Of a stretch of 64,000 nucleotides of DNA, positions 32,353 to 40,448 are shown one piece after another (positions within the stretch are counted from its first letter, which is position 1; every line of letters starts with the position of its first letter). The notes beneath the pieces were generated by a model. It ran no database searches, was not told where the DNA came from, and saw only the letters and a list, made by a program, of their open reading frames with translations. The position numbers were made by a program, and so were the translations under genes. Source of the DNA: RGIG7179 sp051893555 (lineage in GTDB: Bacteria; Bacillota; Clostridia; Peptostreptococcales; Anaerovoracaceae); the NCBI GenBank assembly GCA_051893555.1, contig JBJFHL010000018.1, positions 3,833-67,832 of the forward strand, written 5' to 3'.

Positions 32353-33822
32353 ATGAACGGCGAAACTCGCATAAAAAGAAATAATCAGAAAGATGTCATC
32401 ATCATCGGTGCCGGCGTGACGGGGTGCGCCATCGCGCGGGAACTGTCCAGATATAAACTGGATATTTGCGTCATCGAGAAGGAAAGCGATATCTGCGAGG
32501 GTACCAGCAAGGCCAACAGTGGAATCGTTCACGGCGGCTTCGATGCGAAGCCGGGAACCCTGAATGCGCGTCTGAACGTGCAGGGAAATGCCATGATGGA
32601 AGACCTGTCGAAAAAACTGGACTTCCCTTTCAAACGAAACGGCTCCATGGTGGTCTGTCAGAGTGCAGAAGAAATGCCGGTATTGGAGGAACTGCTGCAG
32701 AGGGGGCTGACCAACGGCGTGCAAGAGATGCGGATTCTCAGCCGCACAGAGGCCCTGGAACTGGAACCGAACCTGGCGGACAGCGTTTATGCTGCACTGC
32801 TTGTACCATCCGGCGGCATCGTCTGTCCTTTCGGCCTGAATATCGCACTGGCCGAAAACGCGGCAGCCAACGGGGTGGAGTTTCGTCTGGAGACGGAGGT
32901 GCTTTCCATTGAAAAGCTGTCCGAGACGGATGTCACAGCAGGCGGCCAGTGCGATGGCTATCTGGTTCACACCGACAAAGGCGACCTGCAGACCCGATTT
33001 CTGATCAATGCAGCCGGCGTCTACGCAGATACATTTCACAACATGGTCAGCGAGAAAAAGATTCATATCACGCCGCGGCGGGGCGACTACCTGTTGCTGG
33101 ACAGAACTGCAGGAGGGCATGTGCACCATACGATTTTCCAGCTGCCGTCGGAATACGGCAAAGGCGTGCTGGTGACGCCGACGGTTCACGGTAACCTGAT
33201 GGTGGGACCGACTGCCATCGATATCGAAGACAAGGAAGCCACGGCTACCACAGCAGAGGGAGTTGCCCAGGTCATGGAAAAGTGCGAAAAATCCGTAAAA
33301 AATGTTCCACTGAAGCAGGTGATCACATCCTTTGCCGGGCTTCGGGCTCATGAGGACGGTGGTGAGTTCATCATCGGCGAGGCGGAAGATGCGAAAGGCT
33401 TCATAGATGCGGCAGGCATCGAATCGCCGGGACTTTCCAGCGCACCCGCCATCGGGCAGTATGTTCGGGAGATTCTGGAAAGTCTGACGGAGCTGAAAGA
33501 AAAGAACAGCTTCATCGAAACACGAAAGGGCATCGTCCGGTTCGCGGAATGCAGCAGAGAAGCGCAGCAGGAACTGATCCGCCAGAATCCGGCATACGGA
33601 CAGATCATCTGCCGCTGTGAGACCATCACGGAAGGCGAAATCCTGGATGCGATTCACCGGCCGCTGGGCGCGACGACCCTGGACGGTATCAAACGGCGGA
33701 CCCGGGCCGGCATGGGACGGTGTCAGGCTGGCTTCTGCACGCCGAAAGTGATGGATATCCTGGCCCGGGAGCTGGGGCTGGAACTGAAAGATATACGAAA
33801 AAACGGAAGGAGGGAGTACTGA
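32353..33822 (+). CDS. glpA: FAD-dependent glycerol-3-phosphate dehydrogenase (GlpA-like)
   Basis: A 489-residue protein. The FAD motif IIIGAGVTGCAIARELSRY lies near residue 17 and a DAO-type oxidase fold runs through the middle. A C-terminal BFD-like [2Fe-2S] domain has CRCET near 426 and GRCQAGFC near 463. It should oxidise glycerol 3-phosphate to dihydroxyacetone phosphate, passing electrons to its partners. The ATG at 32353 has GGAGGT upstream. The stop and next start share one base (TGATG). In many clostridia the same three-gene set (this, an FAD/NAD oxidoreductase and a DUF1667 protein) follows glpP. Confidence 0.85.
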   Translation: MNGETRIKRNNQKDVIIIGAGVTGCAIARELSRYKLDICVIEKESDICEGTSKANSGIVHGGFDAKPGTLNARLNVQGNAMMEDLSKKLDFPFKRNGSMVVCQSAEEMPVLEELLQRGLTNGVQEMRILSRTEALELEPNLADSVYAALLVPSGGIVCPFGLNIALAENAAANGVEFRLETEVLSIEKLSETDVTAGGQCDGYLVHTDKGDLQTRFLINAAGVYADTFHNMVSEKKIHITPRRGDYLLLDRTAGGHVHHTIFQLPSEYGKGVLVTPTVHGNLMVGPTAIDIEDKEATATTAEGVAQVMEKCEKSVKNVPLKQVITSFAGLRAHEDGGEFIIGEAEDAKGFIDAAGIESPGLSSAPAIGQYVREILESLTELKEKNSFIETRKGIVRFAECSREAQQELIRQNPAYGQIICRCETITEGEILDAIHRPLGATTLDGIKRRTRAGMGRCQAGFCTPKVMDILARELGLELKDIRKNGRREY

Positions 33823-35114
33823 TGCAGGCGACAAAATCTATGGATCTCCTCATTGTGGGCGGCGGTCCGGCGGGACTGGCTGCTGCCATCGCGGCGAAGA
33901 AGCAGGGAATTGACAATCTGCTGATTATCGAGCGGGACGACAGGCTGGGCGGCATTCTGAACCAGTGCATTCACAATGGCTTCGGCCTGCACACCTTCCA
34001 GGAGGAACTGACGGGACCGGAGTATGCCAACCGGTTTATCCGGCAGGCAGAGCAACTGGAAATTCCCGTACTAACCGACACCATGGTTCTGGACATCACG
34101 CCGAAAAAAAAGGTGACGGTCATCAACCGGTCAGATGGCCTGCAGGAATTCTGTGCAAAATCCATCATCCTGGCCATGGGCTGCCGGGAACGGCCCCGGG
34201 GCAGTCTGAACATCCCGGGATATCGTCCTATGGGGATCTATTCCGCGGGAACTGCCCAGCGGCTGGTCAATGTGGAAGGGTTCCTTCCGGGAAAGGAAGT
34301 GGTCATCCTGGGCTCCGGAGACATCGGTCTGATTATGGCCCGGCGCATGACTCTGGAAGGTGCCAAGGTGAAGGTAGTGGCAGAACTGATGCCGTATTCC
34401 GGCGGCCTGAAGCGAAACATCGTCCAGTGCCTGGATGATTTTGGGATTCCGCTGAAGCTGCGCCATACGGTCATCGATATCAAGGGAAAACATCATCTGG
34501 AAGGCGTGACCCTGGCGGAAGTGGATGAAAAGGGGAAACCGGTTCCGGGCACGGAAGAATATTATACCTGCGACACCTTATTGCTGTCCTGCGGGCTGAT
34601 TCCGGAGAACGAACTTTCCCGGGAAATGGGGATTGCCATGAATCCGGTCACCGGTGGTCCGGTGGTGGATGACAGCTTGGAAACAAGTATTCCAGGGGTC
34701 TTTGCCTGCGGTAATGTGCTCCATGTCCACGACCTGGTGGACTTCGTTTCGGAGGAAGCGGCGCTGGCAGGTGAGCAGGCCGCAGCGTATATTCAGAATG
34801 GACAGAAGGAAGAGGGACACGGTGCGCTTACCCTGCTCCGTACCGGGGAAGGCGTCCGCTATACGGTGCCGGCCATGATCGATTCAGATCGGATGCAGGA
34901 GAAAGTGAAAGTCCGTTTCCGTGTCTCCGGCGTGTACCGGGACTGCGCCATCAGCGTGTACGCCGGGAGCGAGCGGATTTTGCGAAGAAAAAAACAGATC
35001 GTGACACCGGGAGAGATGGAAGAAGTGATTTTGGAAAGAAAGACGCTGGAAGAACTGGGCTGGCCGGAGGAAGTGCGGATTACTGTTGAACCGGCCGAAG
35101 CGGTGGGGAGGTGA
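33822..35114 (+). CDS. FAD/NAD(P)-dependent oxidoreductase of the glp operon
   Basis: A 430-residue pyridine-nucleotide-disulfide-type flavoprotein. The FAD motif LIVGGGPAGLAAAIAAKKQG is near residue 9, the NAD motif VVILGSGDIGLIMARRM near 160 and FACGNVLHVHDLVDFVSEEA near 295. The family's redox CxxC is absent; instead ILNQCIHNGFG follows the first motif. It probably transfers electrons from the GlpA-like dehydrogenase to NAD or another acceptor. GGAGGGAG precedes the ATG. It is translationally coupled to the genes on both sides. Confidence 0.85.
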   Translation: MQATKSMDLLIVGGGPAGLAAAIAAKKQGIDNLLIIERDDRLGGILNQCIHNGFGLHTFQEELTGPEYANRFIRQAEQLEIPVLTDTMVLDITPKKKVTVINRSDGLQEFCAKSIILAMGCRERPRGSLNIPGYRPMGIYSAGTAQRLVNVEGFLPGKEVVILGSGDIGLIMARRMTLEGAKVKVVAELMPYSGGLKRNIVQCLDDFGIPLKLRHTVIDIKGKHHLEGVTLAEVDEKGKPVPGTEEYYTCDTLLLSCGLIPENELSREMGIAMNPVTGGPVVDDSLETSIPGVFACGNVLHVHDLVDFVSEEAALAGEQAAAYIQNGQKEEGHGALTLLRTGEGVRYTVPAMIDSDRMQEKVKVRFRVSGVYRDCAISVYAGSERILRRKKQIVTPGEMEEVILERKTLEELGWPEEVRITVEPAEAVGR

Positions 35115-35119
35115 GAGCC

Positions 35120-35473
35120 ATGGAAAAACGAAAACTGACCTGCATCGGCTGCCCTATGGGATGCCAGCTTGAAGTGGAACTGGAAGGCAGTGAGATTCAG
35201 ACTGTGGAAGGAAATGTATGCAAACGAGGCGATACCTATGCAAGAAAAGAGGTCACCAACCCGACGCGAATTGTAACAACCACGGTCCGTCTGGCGGGCG
35301 GAGGCGTCTTGCCGGTGAAAACGAAAGAGGATATTCCCAAGGAAAAGATCATGGACTGCGTCCGGCAGCTGAAAGCGCTGGAACTGCAGGGGCCGGTGGA
35401 CATCGGCCAGGTGATTCTGGAGGATGCGGCGGGAACCGGTGTGCCGGTCATCGCAACCGCATCACATGTGTAA
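35120..35473 (+). CDS. DUF1667 iron-sulfur protein of the glp operon
   Basis: A 117-residue protein of the DUF1667 family. The N-terminal CIGCPMGCQLEVEL (C-x2-C-x3-C) and GNVCKRGD supply four cysteines, probably for an Fe-S cluster. It is thought to work with the two upstream flavoproteins in glycerol-3-phosphate oxidation. I chose ATG 35120, five bases after GGAGGTGA; a GTG at 35111 overlaps the previous stop and is less well placed. Confidence 0.85.
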   Translation: MEKRKLTCIGCPMGCQLEVELEGSEIQTVEGNVCKRGDTYARKEVTNPTRIVTTTVRLAGGGVLPVKTKEDIPKEKIMDCVRQLKALELQGPVDIGQVILEDAAGTGVPVIATASHV

Positions 35474-35499
35474 TATATATGTAGGAAAGGATGGAGAAG

Positions 35500-36462
35500 A
35501 TGAAGCAGGATTTTTATTTTCCGTCGGCAGACGGACTGACGACCATACATGCGTCGGAATGGATTCCGGAGGGCACGGTTCGGGCTGTTCTGCAGATCAG
35601 CCACGGCATGGTGGAATATATCGGCCGGTATGACCGGTTTGCGCGGTATCTCAATGAACATGGTTTTTATGTGGTGGGAAACGACCATCTGGGTCACGGG
35701 GCGTCGGTGGTCAGCAATGAGAAGCTGGGTTACTTTAAAGATCCGGACGGCAATGAGTGTGTCATCGCAGACCTTGACCAGCTGCGGCAGATTACCGAAA
35801 AGAAGTATCCGGATGTGCCGTATTTCATGCTGGGTCACAGCATGGGATCCTTTCTGATCCGGCAGTATATGATGCTTCACGGTGAGGGGCTTGCCGGTGT
35901 CATCGTCATGGGTACCGGCTGTCAGCCGGGAGTTGTCCTTGCAGCAGGCAAAGGACTATGCCGGATCCTGGCTGCGATGAAGGGCTGGGAATACCGCAGC
36001 AGCCTGGTGGATTCCATGGCCTTTTCTTCCAACAACAAGAAGTTTGAGCCGGGGCGGACGCCGCAGGACTGGCTGACGAAGGACGAAGCCATCGTGGATG
36101 CCTACCGGGCGGATCCGTGGTGTACATATAAGTTTACTTTGAATGGATTTTATCAGATGTTCCGCGGCATTCAGTTCGACCAAAATCCGGATAATATCGC
36201 GAAAATTCCAAAAAGTCTGCCGATTCTGGTGGTCTCCGGGGCAGACGATCCGGTGGGCGGATTCGGCAAGGGCGTGCAGGCTGTGTACGACGGTTTCCAG
36301 GCAGCCGGTGTGAAGAATGTGGAGATGGTACTCTATGATGGAGACCGCCACGAGATTCTCAATGAAACGGACTATGCGATGGTGTACGGCGATCTGCTTA
36401 CCTGGCTGGAGAAGCAGATGGCGGCGGCCGGAAGCGGCCATGGTGCAGATCAGATTGCATAG
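35500..36462 (+). CDS. Alpha/beta hydrolase, monoacylglycerol lipase-like
   Basis: A 320-residue serine hydrolase. The nucleophile elbow GHSMGSF lies near residue 107, the acid SGADDPVGGFGKG near 247 and the histidine GDRHEILNE near 285, giving a complete triad. The overall form resembles monoacylglycerol lipase/lysophospholipase (SHGMVEYIGRYDRFARYL). Position at the end of the GlpP-controlled operon suggests it releases glycerol or glycerol phosphate from lipids; this is inference. AGGAAAGG is nine bases before ATG 35500, while an ATG at 35491 touches it and is less likely. Confidence 0.85.
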   Translation: MKQDFYFPSADGLTTIHASEWIPEGTVRAVLQISHGMVEYIGRYDRFARYLNEHGFYVVGNDHLGHGASVVSNEKLGYFKDPDGNECVIADLDQLRQITEKKYPDVPYFMLGHSMGSFLIRQYMMLHGEGLAGVIVMGTGCQPGVVLAAGKGLCRILAAMKGWEYRSSLVDSMAFSSNNKKFEPGRTPQDWLTKDEAIVDAYRADPWCTYKFTLNGFYQMFRGIQFDQNPDNIAKIPKSLPILVVSGADDPVGGFGKGVQAVYDGFQAAGVKNVEMVLYDGDRHEILNETDYAMVYGDLLTWLEKQMAAAGSGHGADQIA

Positions 36463-36501
36463 AATCACTCAACTTACAAGTTGAAATTTGGTAAAACGTA
36501 A

Positions 36502-36524
36502 ATTAGTAATGTATAGATTAGTAA
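36502..36524. repeat. Direct repeats upstream of the ATPase promoter at 36.5 kb
   Basis: ATTAGTAA occurs at 36502-36509 and 36517-36524, with related CGTAAATT and CGTAATTG words just outside, all immediately upstream of the -35 box. The placement resembles the repeats at 26736-26813. Confidence 0.5.
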
Positions 36525-36531
36525 ATCGTAA

Positions 36532-36560
36532 TTGACTAAAATATGGAGTGATGTTATAAT
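36532..36560 (+). promoter_or_regulatory. Promoter of the ATPase gene at 36.6 kb
   Basis: TTGACT (36532-36537) and TATAAT (36555-36560) with a 17-base spacer, 27 bases before the ATG. Confidence 0.75.
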
Positions 36561-36587
36561 GTTCCTGAAATCGGAGGACAGGAGATC

Positions 36588-37991
36588 ATGAAAATGTTTG
36601 TCGGAAGAGAGCAGGAACTGAACTGCCTGAACAGGTTATATCAGTCCGATAAATTTGAATTTGCTGTGATTTATGGACGGCGCCGTGTAGGAAAAACCGC
36701 CTTGATCAACCAGTTTATCAAAGAGAAAAAAGCAATTTACTTCATGGGCGTAGAAAGCAACGCCAAGCAGAATCTGGAAAACTTCAGTCGCAATATTATG
36801 GAATACAGTGCAGGGATACAGGCAGATTCCACTTTTACATCTTTTCAAGCTGCATTGGAGTATGTTTTTCAACTTGCCGAAAAGGAACGCATCATTTTGG
36901 CAATCGATGAGTATCCCTATGTGGCTCGTGCCTCCAAGAGCTTTGCGTCGACGCTTCAGCTTTTCATTGACAAATATAAGGACAGTTCCAGACTGATGCT
37001 GATACTTTGCGGTTCCTCCATGTCCTATATGGAAGATCATGTGCTGGCTTACAAAGCTCCATTGTATGGCAGACGCACGGCGCAGATGAAGATTCAGCCA
37101 TTTGACTTCAGTGATACTTGCCGTTACTTCAAACATTTTTCCGATGAAGATAAAGCCATGATTTATGGCATTGCGGGCGGAACTCCACAATATTTATTTC
37201 AGATGGATGACAGGTTGAGCATCGGTGAAAATATAAAGAATACATTTTTGAATCCGACATCCGTTCTTTTCGAGGAACCGGAAAATCTGCTGAAGCAGGA
37301 GGTCAGGGAACCGGCCCTTTATAATGCGATCATTACGGCCATTGCGACAGGCGCCTCCCGCATGTCTGAGATTTCCACAAAGGTGGGGGAAGACACCAGT
37401 GTCTGCACCATGTATCTGAAAAATCTGATAAGTCTTGGTCTGATTCAGAAAGAAACACCGTATGGTGAAAAAGCATCCCGGAAATCCATTTATTCCATCT
37501 GTGATAATATGTTCCGGTTCTGGTACCGATTTGTTCCGGAAAACAGCTCCATTATCGCAAGAGGTGCAGCCGATCTGGCATATAAGCGAATCGAACCGCT
37601 GTTGCCGGATTATATGGGGAAAGTCTTCGAAGAAATCTGCCGGCAGTATCTGTGGAAGCTGCTGCTGAACGGAGAGTCTCCAGTGGAATTTTCGGAACTG
37701 GGTCGCTGGTGGGGAAACGATCCGACTTCCCGAAGCCAGACGGAAATAGATATCATGGGGGAACAGGATAAAAATACAGCTCTGTTTGGCGAATGCAAGT
37801 GGACCAACGAAAACGTGGATCTTGGCGTACTAGAAACACTGGTAAACCGTAGCAGCCTGTTCCATTATAAAGATGTGCACCTGTATCTGTTTGCTAAAAC
37901 AGGATTCACGAGAGGATGCAACGATGCGGCAAAAGAAATGGGAAATGTAACGCTTGTGACTTACGCTGATATTCTGGAAAAGATGGTATGA
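36588..37991 (+). CDS. ATPase_2/DUF234-type ATP-binding protein
   Basis: A 467-residue protein. It begins MFVGREQELNCLNRLY, with Walker A YGRRRVGKT near residue 29 and Walker B ILAIDEYPYV near 104. A winged-helix region near 250-290 (SRMSEISTKVGEDTSVCTMYLKNL) and a C-terminal nuclease-fold stretch, EIDIMG...ALFGECKW (D...ExK) near 385, follow. This is the DUF234 branch, related to but distinct from the three AAA_14/DUF4143 proteins in this window. The function of the family is unknown. GGAGGACAGGAG precedes the ATG. It stands alone, ending at a strong terminator. Confidence 0.88.
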   Translation: MKMFVGREQELNCLNRLYQSDKFEFAVIYGRRRVGKTALINQFIKEKKAIYFMGVESNAKQNLENFSRNIMEYSAGIQADSTFTSFQAALEYVFQLAEKERIILAIDEYPYVARASKSFASTLQLFIDKYKDSSRLMLILCGSSMSYMEDHVLAYKAPLYGRRTAQMKIQPFDFSDTCRYFKHFSDEDKAMIYGIAGGTPQYLFQMDDRLSIGENIKNTFLNPTSVLFEEPENLLKQEVREPALYNAIITAIATGASRMSEISTKVGEDTSVCTMYLKNLISLGLIQKETPYGEKASRKSIYSICDNMFRFWYRFVPENSSIIARGAADLAYKRIEPLLPDYMGKVFEEICRQYLWKLLLNGESPVEFSELGRWWGNDPTSRSQTEIDIMGEQDKNTALFGECKWTNENVDLGVLETLVNRSSLFHYKDVHLYLFAKTGFTRGCNDAAKEMGNVTLVTYADILEKMV

Positions 37992-38004
37992 TTCCAAAAC
38001 GAAA

Positions 38005-38032
38005 CGGAGTGTCGTCAGACACTCCGCTTTTT
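38005..38032. terminator. Terminator between the ATPase gene and gntR
   Basis: CGGAGTGTC (38005-38013) and GACACTCCG (38018-38026) with a GTCA loop, followed by CTTTTT. It overlaps the last codons of the convergent gntR gene; the leftward side has only a broken T tract. Confidence 0.75.
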
Positions 38033-39004
38033 ATTCATGATTTTCTTGATCAGGTCCTCCGCATAGAGGAAGGAGCCCCGGTCGATTTTATAATCGTAAG
38101 CAATCAGGCTGCCGCCCTTCTCTTCGAAATTTCTGAGCAAAATCTTTTCTTCCGGCCCTGCGAAGGGGTCATACTGCTCTGGAAGGATGATGGTGTTTTT
38201 CCCTTCCAGGAATGCTGCAAGGCGGTCCGCGCCGCTTCCGAAGAAGTGTACCGGCAGTGATTCACTCCAGGCGCCCATACCTGCACAGTTTTTTCGGATG
38301 ACACCGGCGAAGGCATCACTGGCGCAGACAATACCTGCTCTGGCCCGATCTGGCAGCTTGGCCAGAGAAATGACAGTCCGTGTGGACGGCATGAGAGCCA
38401 GCATGCCGAAAGACTGCGGATCCCGGATCACCTGCTCCACCTGCCCGTAGTGGGTCGAGGTGGTCAGCACCAGGTCGTAGTCGGTGTTCAGCTTGTCTGC
38501 AATTTCATAGAGCTGGCTCAGGGAAAAGATGGCAATCTGGGCATATCCGATCTGAGAAAGCTGATTTTCGATGAGCTGCAGCGTTTCCGGGTTGCAGTCG
38601 ATGACCGCCACCTTGACCACATCATATTTTTCTTCCAGACCCCGCAGCTTCAGATCGATGTAGATCTCCATTTCCCGCGGTGTGAAGCCCAGGGTCTCAA
38701 GCTCCCGAAAGAGGCCATCAATGGCGGTCATGGCCCGGTCCTTGCGGCTGGCAGAATCCGCTTCCTCCTGCGCCCGGACGAAAGTTCCTTTGCCCTGGGT
38801 CATCTCGATGATGCCCAGACTTTCCAGATAATCGTAGGCATGCTTTATGGTGCCCTGGGACAGATTCTTCTCCTCGGCCAGTTCCCGAACCGTCGGCAGT
38901 CTGGAGCCGGCAGGGAGCTTTCCCGTTTTGATACTCCGCAAAATCTCATCAGCCAGCTGTTTATAGATCGGCGCGTCTTTGCGGGTTTCAGCGTTGTCGT
39001 TCAT
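38015..39004 (-). CDS. GntR-family regulator with C-terminal ligand-binding domain
   Basis: A 329-residue protein. The N-terminal winged helix (PIYKQLADEILRSIKTGKLP, SRLPTVRELAEEKNLSQGTI, GIIEMTQGKGTFV) is of the YtrA/GntR kind. A C-terminal domain of about 230 residues follows (VAVIDCNPETLQLIENQL, YDLVLTTSTHYGQVE) that resembles a periplasmic-binding-like sensor and is much longer than in YtrA. It is the last gene of the mesaconase operon, so a pathway intermediate is a plausible ligand and the glm-mal-cit operon a possible second target. The stop lies in a shared terminator. Confidence 0.85.
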   Translation of the reverse strand: MNDNAETRKDAPIYKQLADEILRSIKTGKLPAGSRLPTVRELAEEKNLSQGTIKHAYDYLESLGIIEMTQGKGTFVRAQEEADSASRKDRAMTAIDGLFRELETLGFTPREMEIYIDLKLRGLEEKYDVVKVAVIDCNPETLQLIENQLSQIGYAQIAIFSLSQLYEIADKLNTDYDLVLTTSTHYGQVEQVIRDPQSFGMLALMPSTRTVISLAKLPDRARAGIVCASDAFAGVIRKNCAGMGAWSESLPVHFFGSGADRLAAFLEGKNTIILPEQYDPFAGPEEKILLRNFEEKGGSLIAYDYKIDRGSFLYAEDLIKKIMNKKRSV

Positions 39005-39016
39005 AAGCGCTCTCCG

Positions 39017-39577
39017 TTATTTCTCTGTGGACTTCAGATAGTCTGTCCGCCCCTGTTCATAAAGATTGTTTCCTTCGCTGTCGATGATGACCACGGCAGG
39101 CAGATCTTCCACTTCCAGACGGCGGATGGCTTCCGCACCCAGATCTTCATAAGCGATGACTTCGGCTTTTTTGATGCATTTGGCCAGCAGTGCACCGGCA
39201 CCGCCGATGGCGCCGAAGTATACTGCACCATTCTTTTTCATGGATTCGATAACCTCCGGGGAACGCTTGCCCTTGCCGATCATGCCCTTGAGACCGATGT
39301 CCAGCAGCGCCGGTGCATAGGCATCCATCCGGTAGCTGGTGGTCGGACCGGCAGAGCCGATGACCTTACCTGGCTGTGCCGGTGCAGGTCCTACATAGTA
39401 AATGATGGCATCCTTTACATCCAGCGGCAGTTCCTTACCCTGCTGCAGCAGTTCTACCAGACGTTTGTGCGCCGCATCGCGGCCGGTATAGATGACGCCA
39501 CTGATGAGCACGTTATCTCCGCAGTGCAGATCTCTGGTCTTTTCCAGTGTGAGAGGTGTTGTGATTCTTTTTTCCAT
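39017..39577 (-). CDS. Class I fumarase/tartrate-dehydratase-type hydratase, beta subunit
   Basis: A 186-residue protein matching the C-terminal half of class I fumarases. KRITTPLTLEKTRDLHCGD is the start, VYYVGPAPAQPGK-like IIYYVGPAPAQPGKVIGSAGPTT lies in the middle and GAIGGAGALLAKCI follows near residue 123. With the alpha subunit 13 bases upstream it forms a two-subunit, [4Fe-4S]-dependent hydratase. In methylaspartate fermenters this type of enzyme hydrates mesaconate to (S)-citramalate and also acts on fumarate. AAGGAGG precedes the ATG. Confidence 0.9.
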   Translation of the reverse strand: MEKRITTPLTLEKTRDLHCGDNVLISGVIYTGRDAAHKRLVELLQQGKELPLDVKDAIIYYVGPAPAQPGKVIGSAGPTTSYRMDAYAPALLDIGLKGMIGKGKRSPEVIESMKKNGAVYFGAIGGAGALLAKCIKKAEVIAYEDLGAEAIRRLEVEDLPAVVIIDSEGNNLYEQGRTDYLKSTEK

Positions 39578-39590
39578 GGGTGATACCTCC

Positions 39591-40430
39591 TTATAATACC
39601 GCGGATTTGTGGCGGGTTACATGACAGTTGATATTGACAGCGCAAGGCAGGCCTGCGATGTGGGTCGGCAGGGTCTCGATGTTCACGCCCAGTGCAGTGG
39701 TCTGGCCGCCGAAGCCCTGTGGTCCGATGCCCAGCGCGTTGATTTTTTCCAGCATTTCTTTTTCCAGATCTGCGTAGAACGGATCCACATTTCTTTCGTT
39801 CAGCGGACGCATCAGCGCTTTCTTGGCCAGATAAGCGGCCTTATCGAAGGTTCCGCCGATACCGACGCCCACCACGATTGGAGGACATGGGTTCGGACCG
39901 GCATCTTCCACCACCTTCACAATGAAGTCCTTGACACCCTGCAGTCCGTCGGACGGCTTCAGCATCTTGATCTGACTCATGTTCTCACTGCCGAAGCCCT
40001 TCGGTGCCACGGTAACTTTCACCTGATCGCCGGGTACCAGGTCCAGATAGAGGACGGCCGGCGTATTGTCTCCTGTATTGACACGGTCGATGGGATCCTT
40101 CACGCAGGATTTCCTTAAATAGCCTTCGGTATAACCCTGACGCACACCTTCGTTGACAGCATCCTTCAGATCACCGTCAATGTGCACGTCCTGGCCGATT
40201 TCCAGAAAAACGCAGGCAAGGCCGGTATCCTGACAGATGGGAACATTGTCCGCATCGGCGATATGGTAATTCTCTTCGATTTTGTCCAGAATGGTCTGGG
40301 CGATCGGGAACGGCTCGCAGCCGTGACAGGTTTCGATGGCTTCCTTCACGTCAGCCGGAAGGTGGCAGTTGGCCTCGATACAGAGGTCACGTACCGTTTT
40401 CGTAATGTCTGTTGCTTTGATTTCTCTCAT
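39591..40430 (-). CDS. Class I fumarase/tartrate-dehydratase-type hydratase, alpha subunit
   Basis: A 279-residue protein matching the N-terminal half of class I fumarases, carrying the [4Fe-4S] cluster cysteines in ICQDTGLACVF (near residue 64), GPNPCPP (near 184) and the C-terminal block LPTHIAGLPCAVNINCH near 257. GVGIGGTFDKAAYLAKKAL is typical. It is the likely mesaconase half-enzyme that links Mal to the lyase, since no other hydratase is in the window. TTGGAGG precedes the ATG. Confidence 0.9.
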   Translation of the reverse strand: MREIKATDITKTVRDLCIEANCHLPADVKEAIETCHGCEPFPIAQTILDKIEENYHIADADNVPICQDTGLACVFLEIGQDVHIDGDLKDAVNEGVRQGYTEGYLRKSCVKDPIDRVNTGDNTPAVLYLDLVPGDQVKVTVAPKGFGSENMSQIKMLKPSDGLQGVKDFIVKVVEDAGPNPCPPIVVGVGIGGTFDKAAYLAKKALMRPLNERNVDPFYADLEKEMLEKINALGIGPQGFGGQTTALGVNIETLPTHIAGLPCAVNINCHVTRHKSAVL

Positions 40431-40448
40431 TGATATATAGCCTCCAAA

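Noticed and set aside
31696..33834. Long open frame on the - strand across glpP and glpA
   Set aside because: Entirely antisense to clear genes, with no start signal and no domain.
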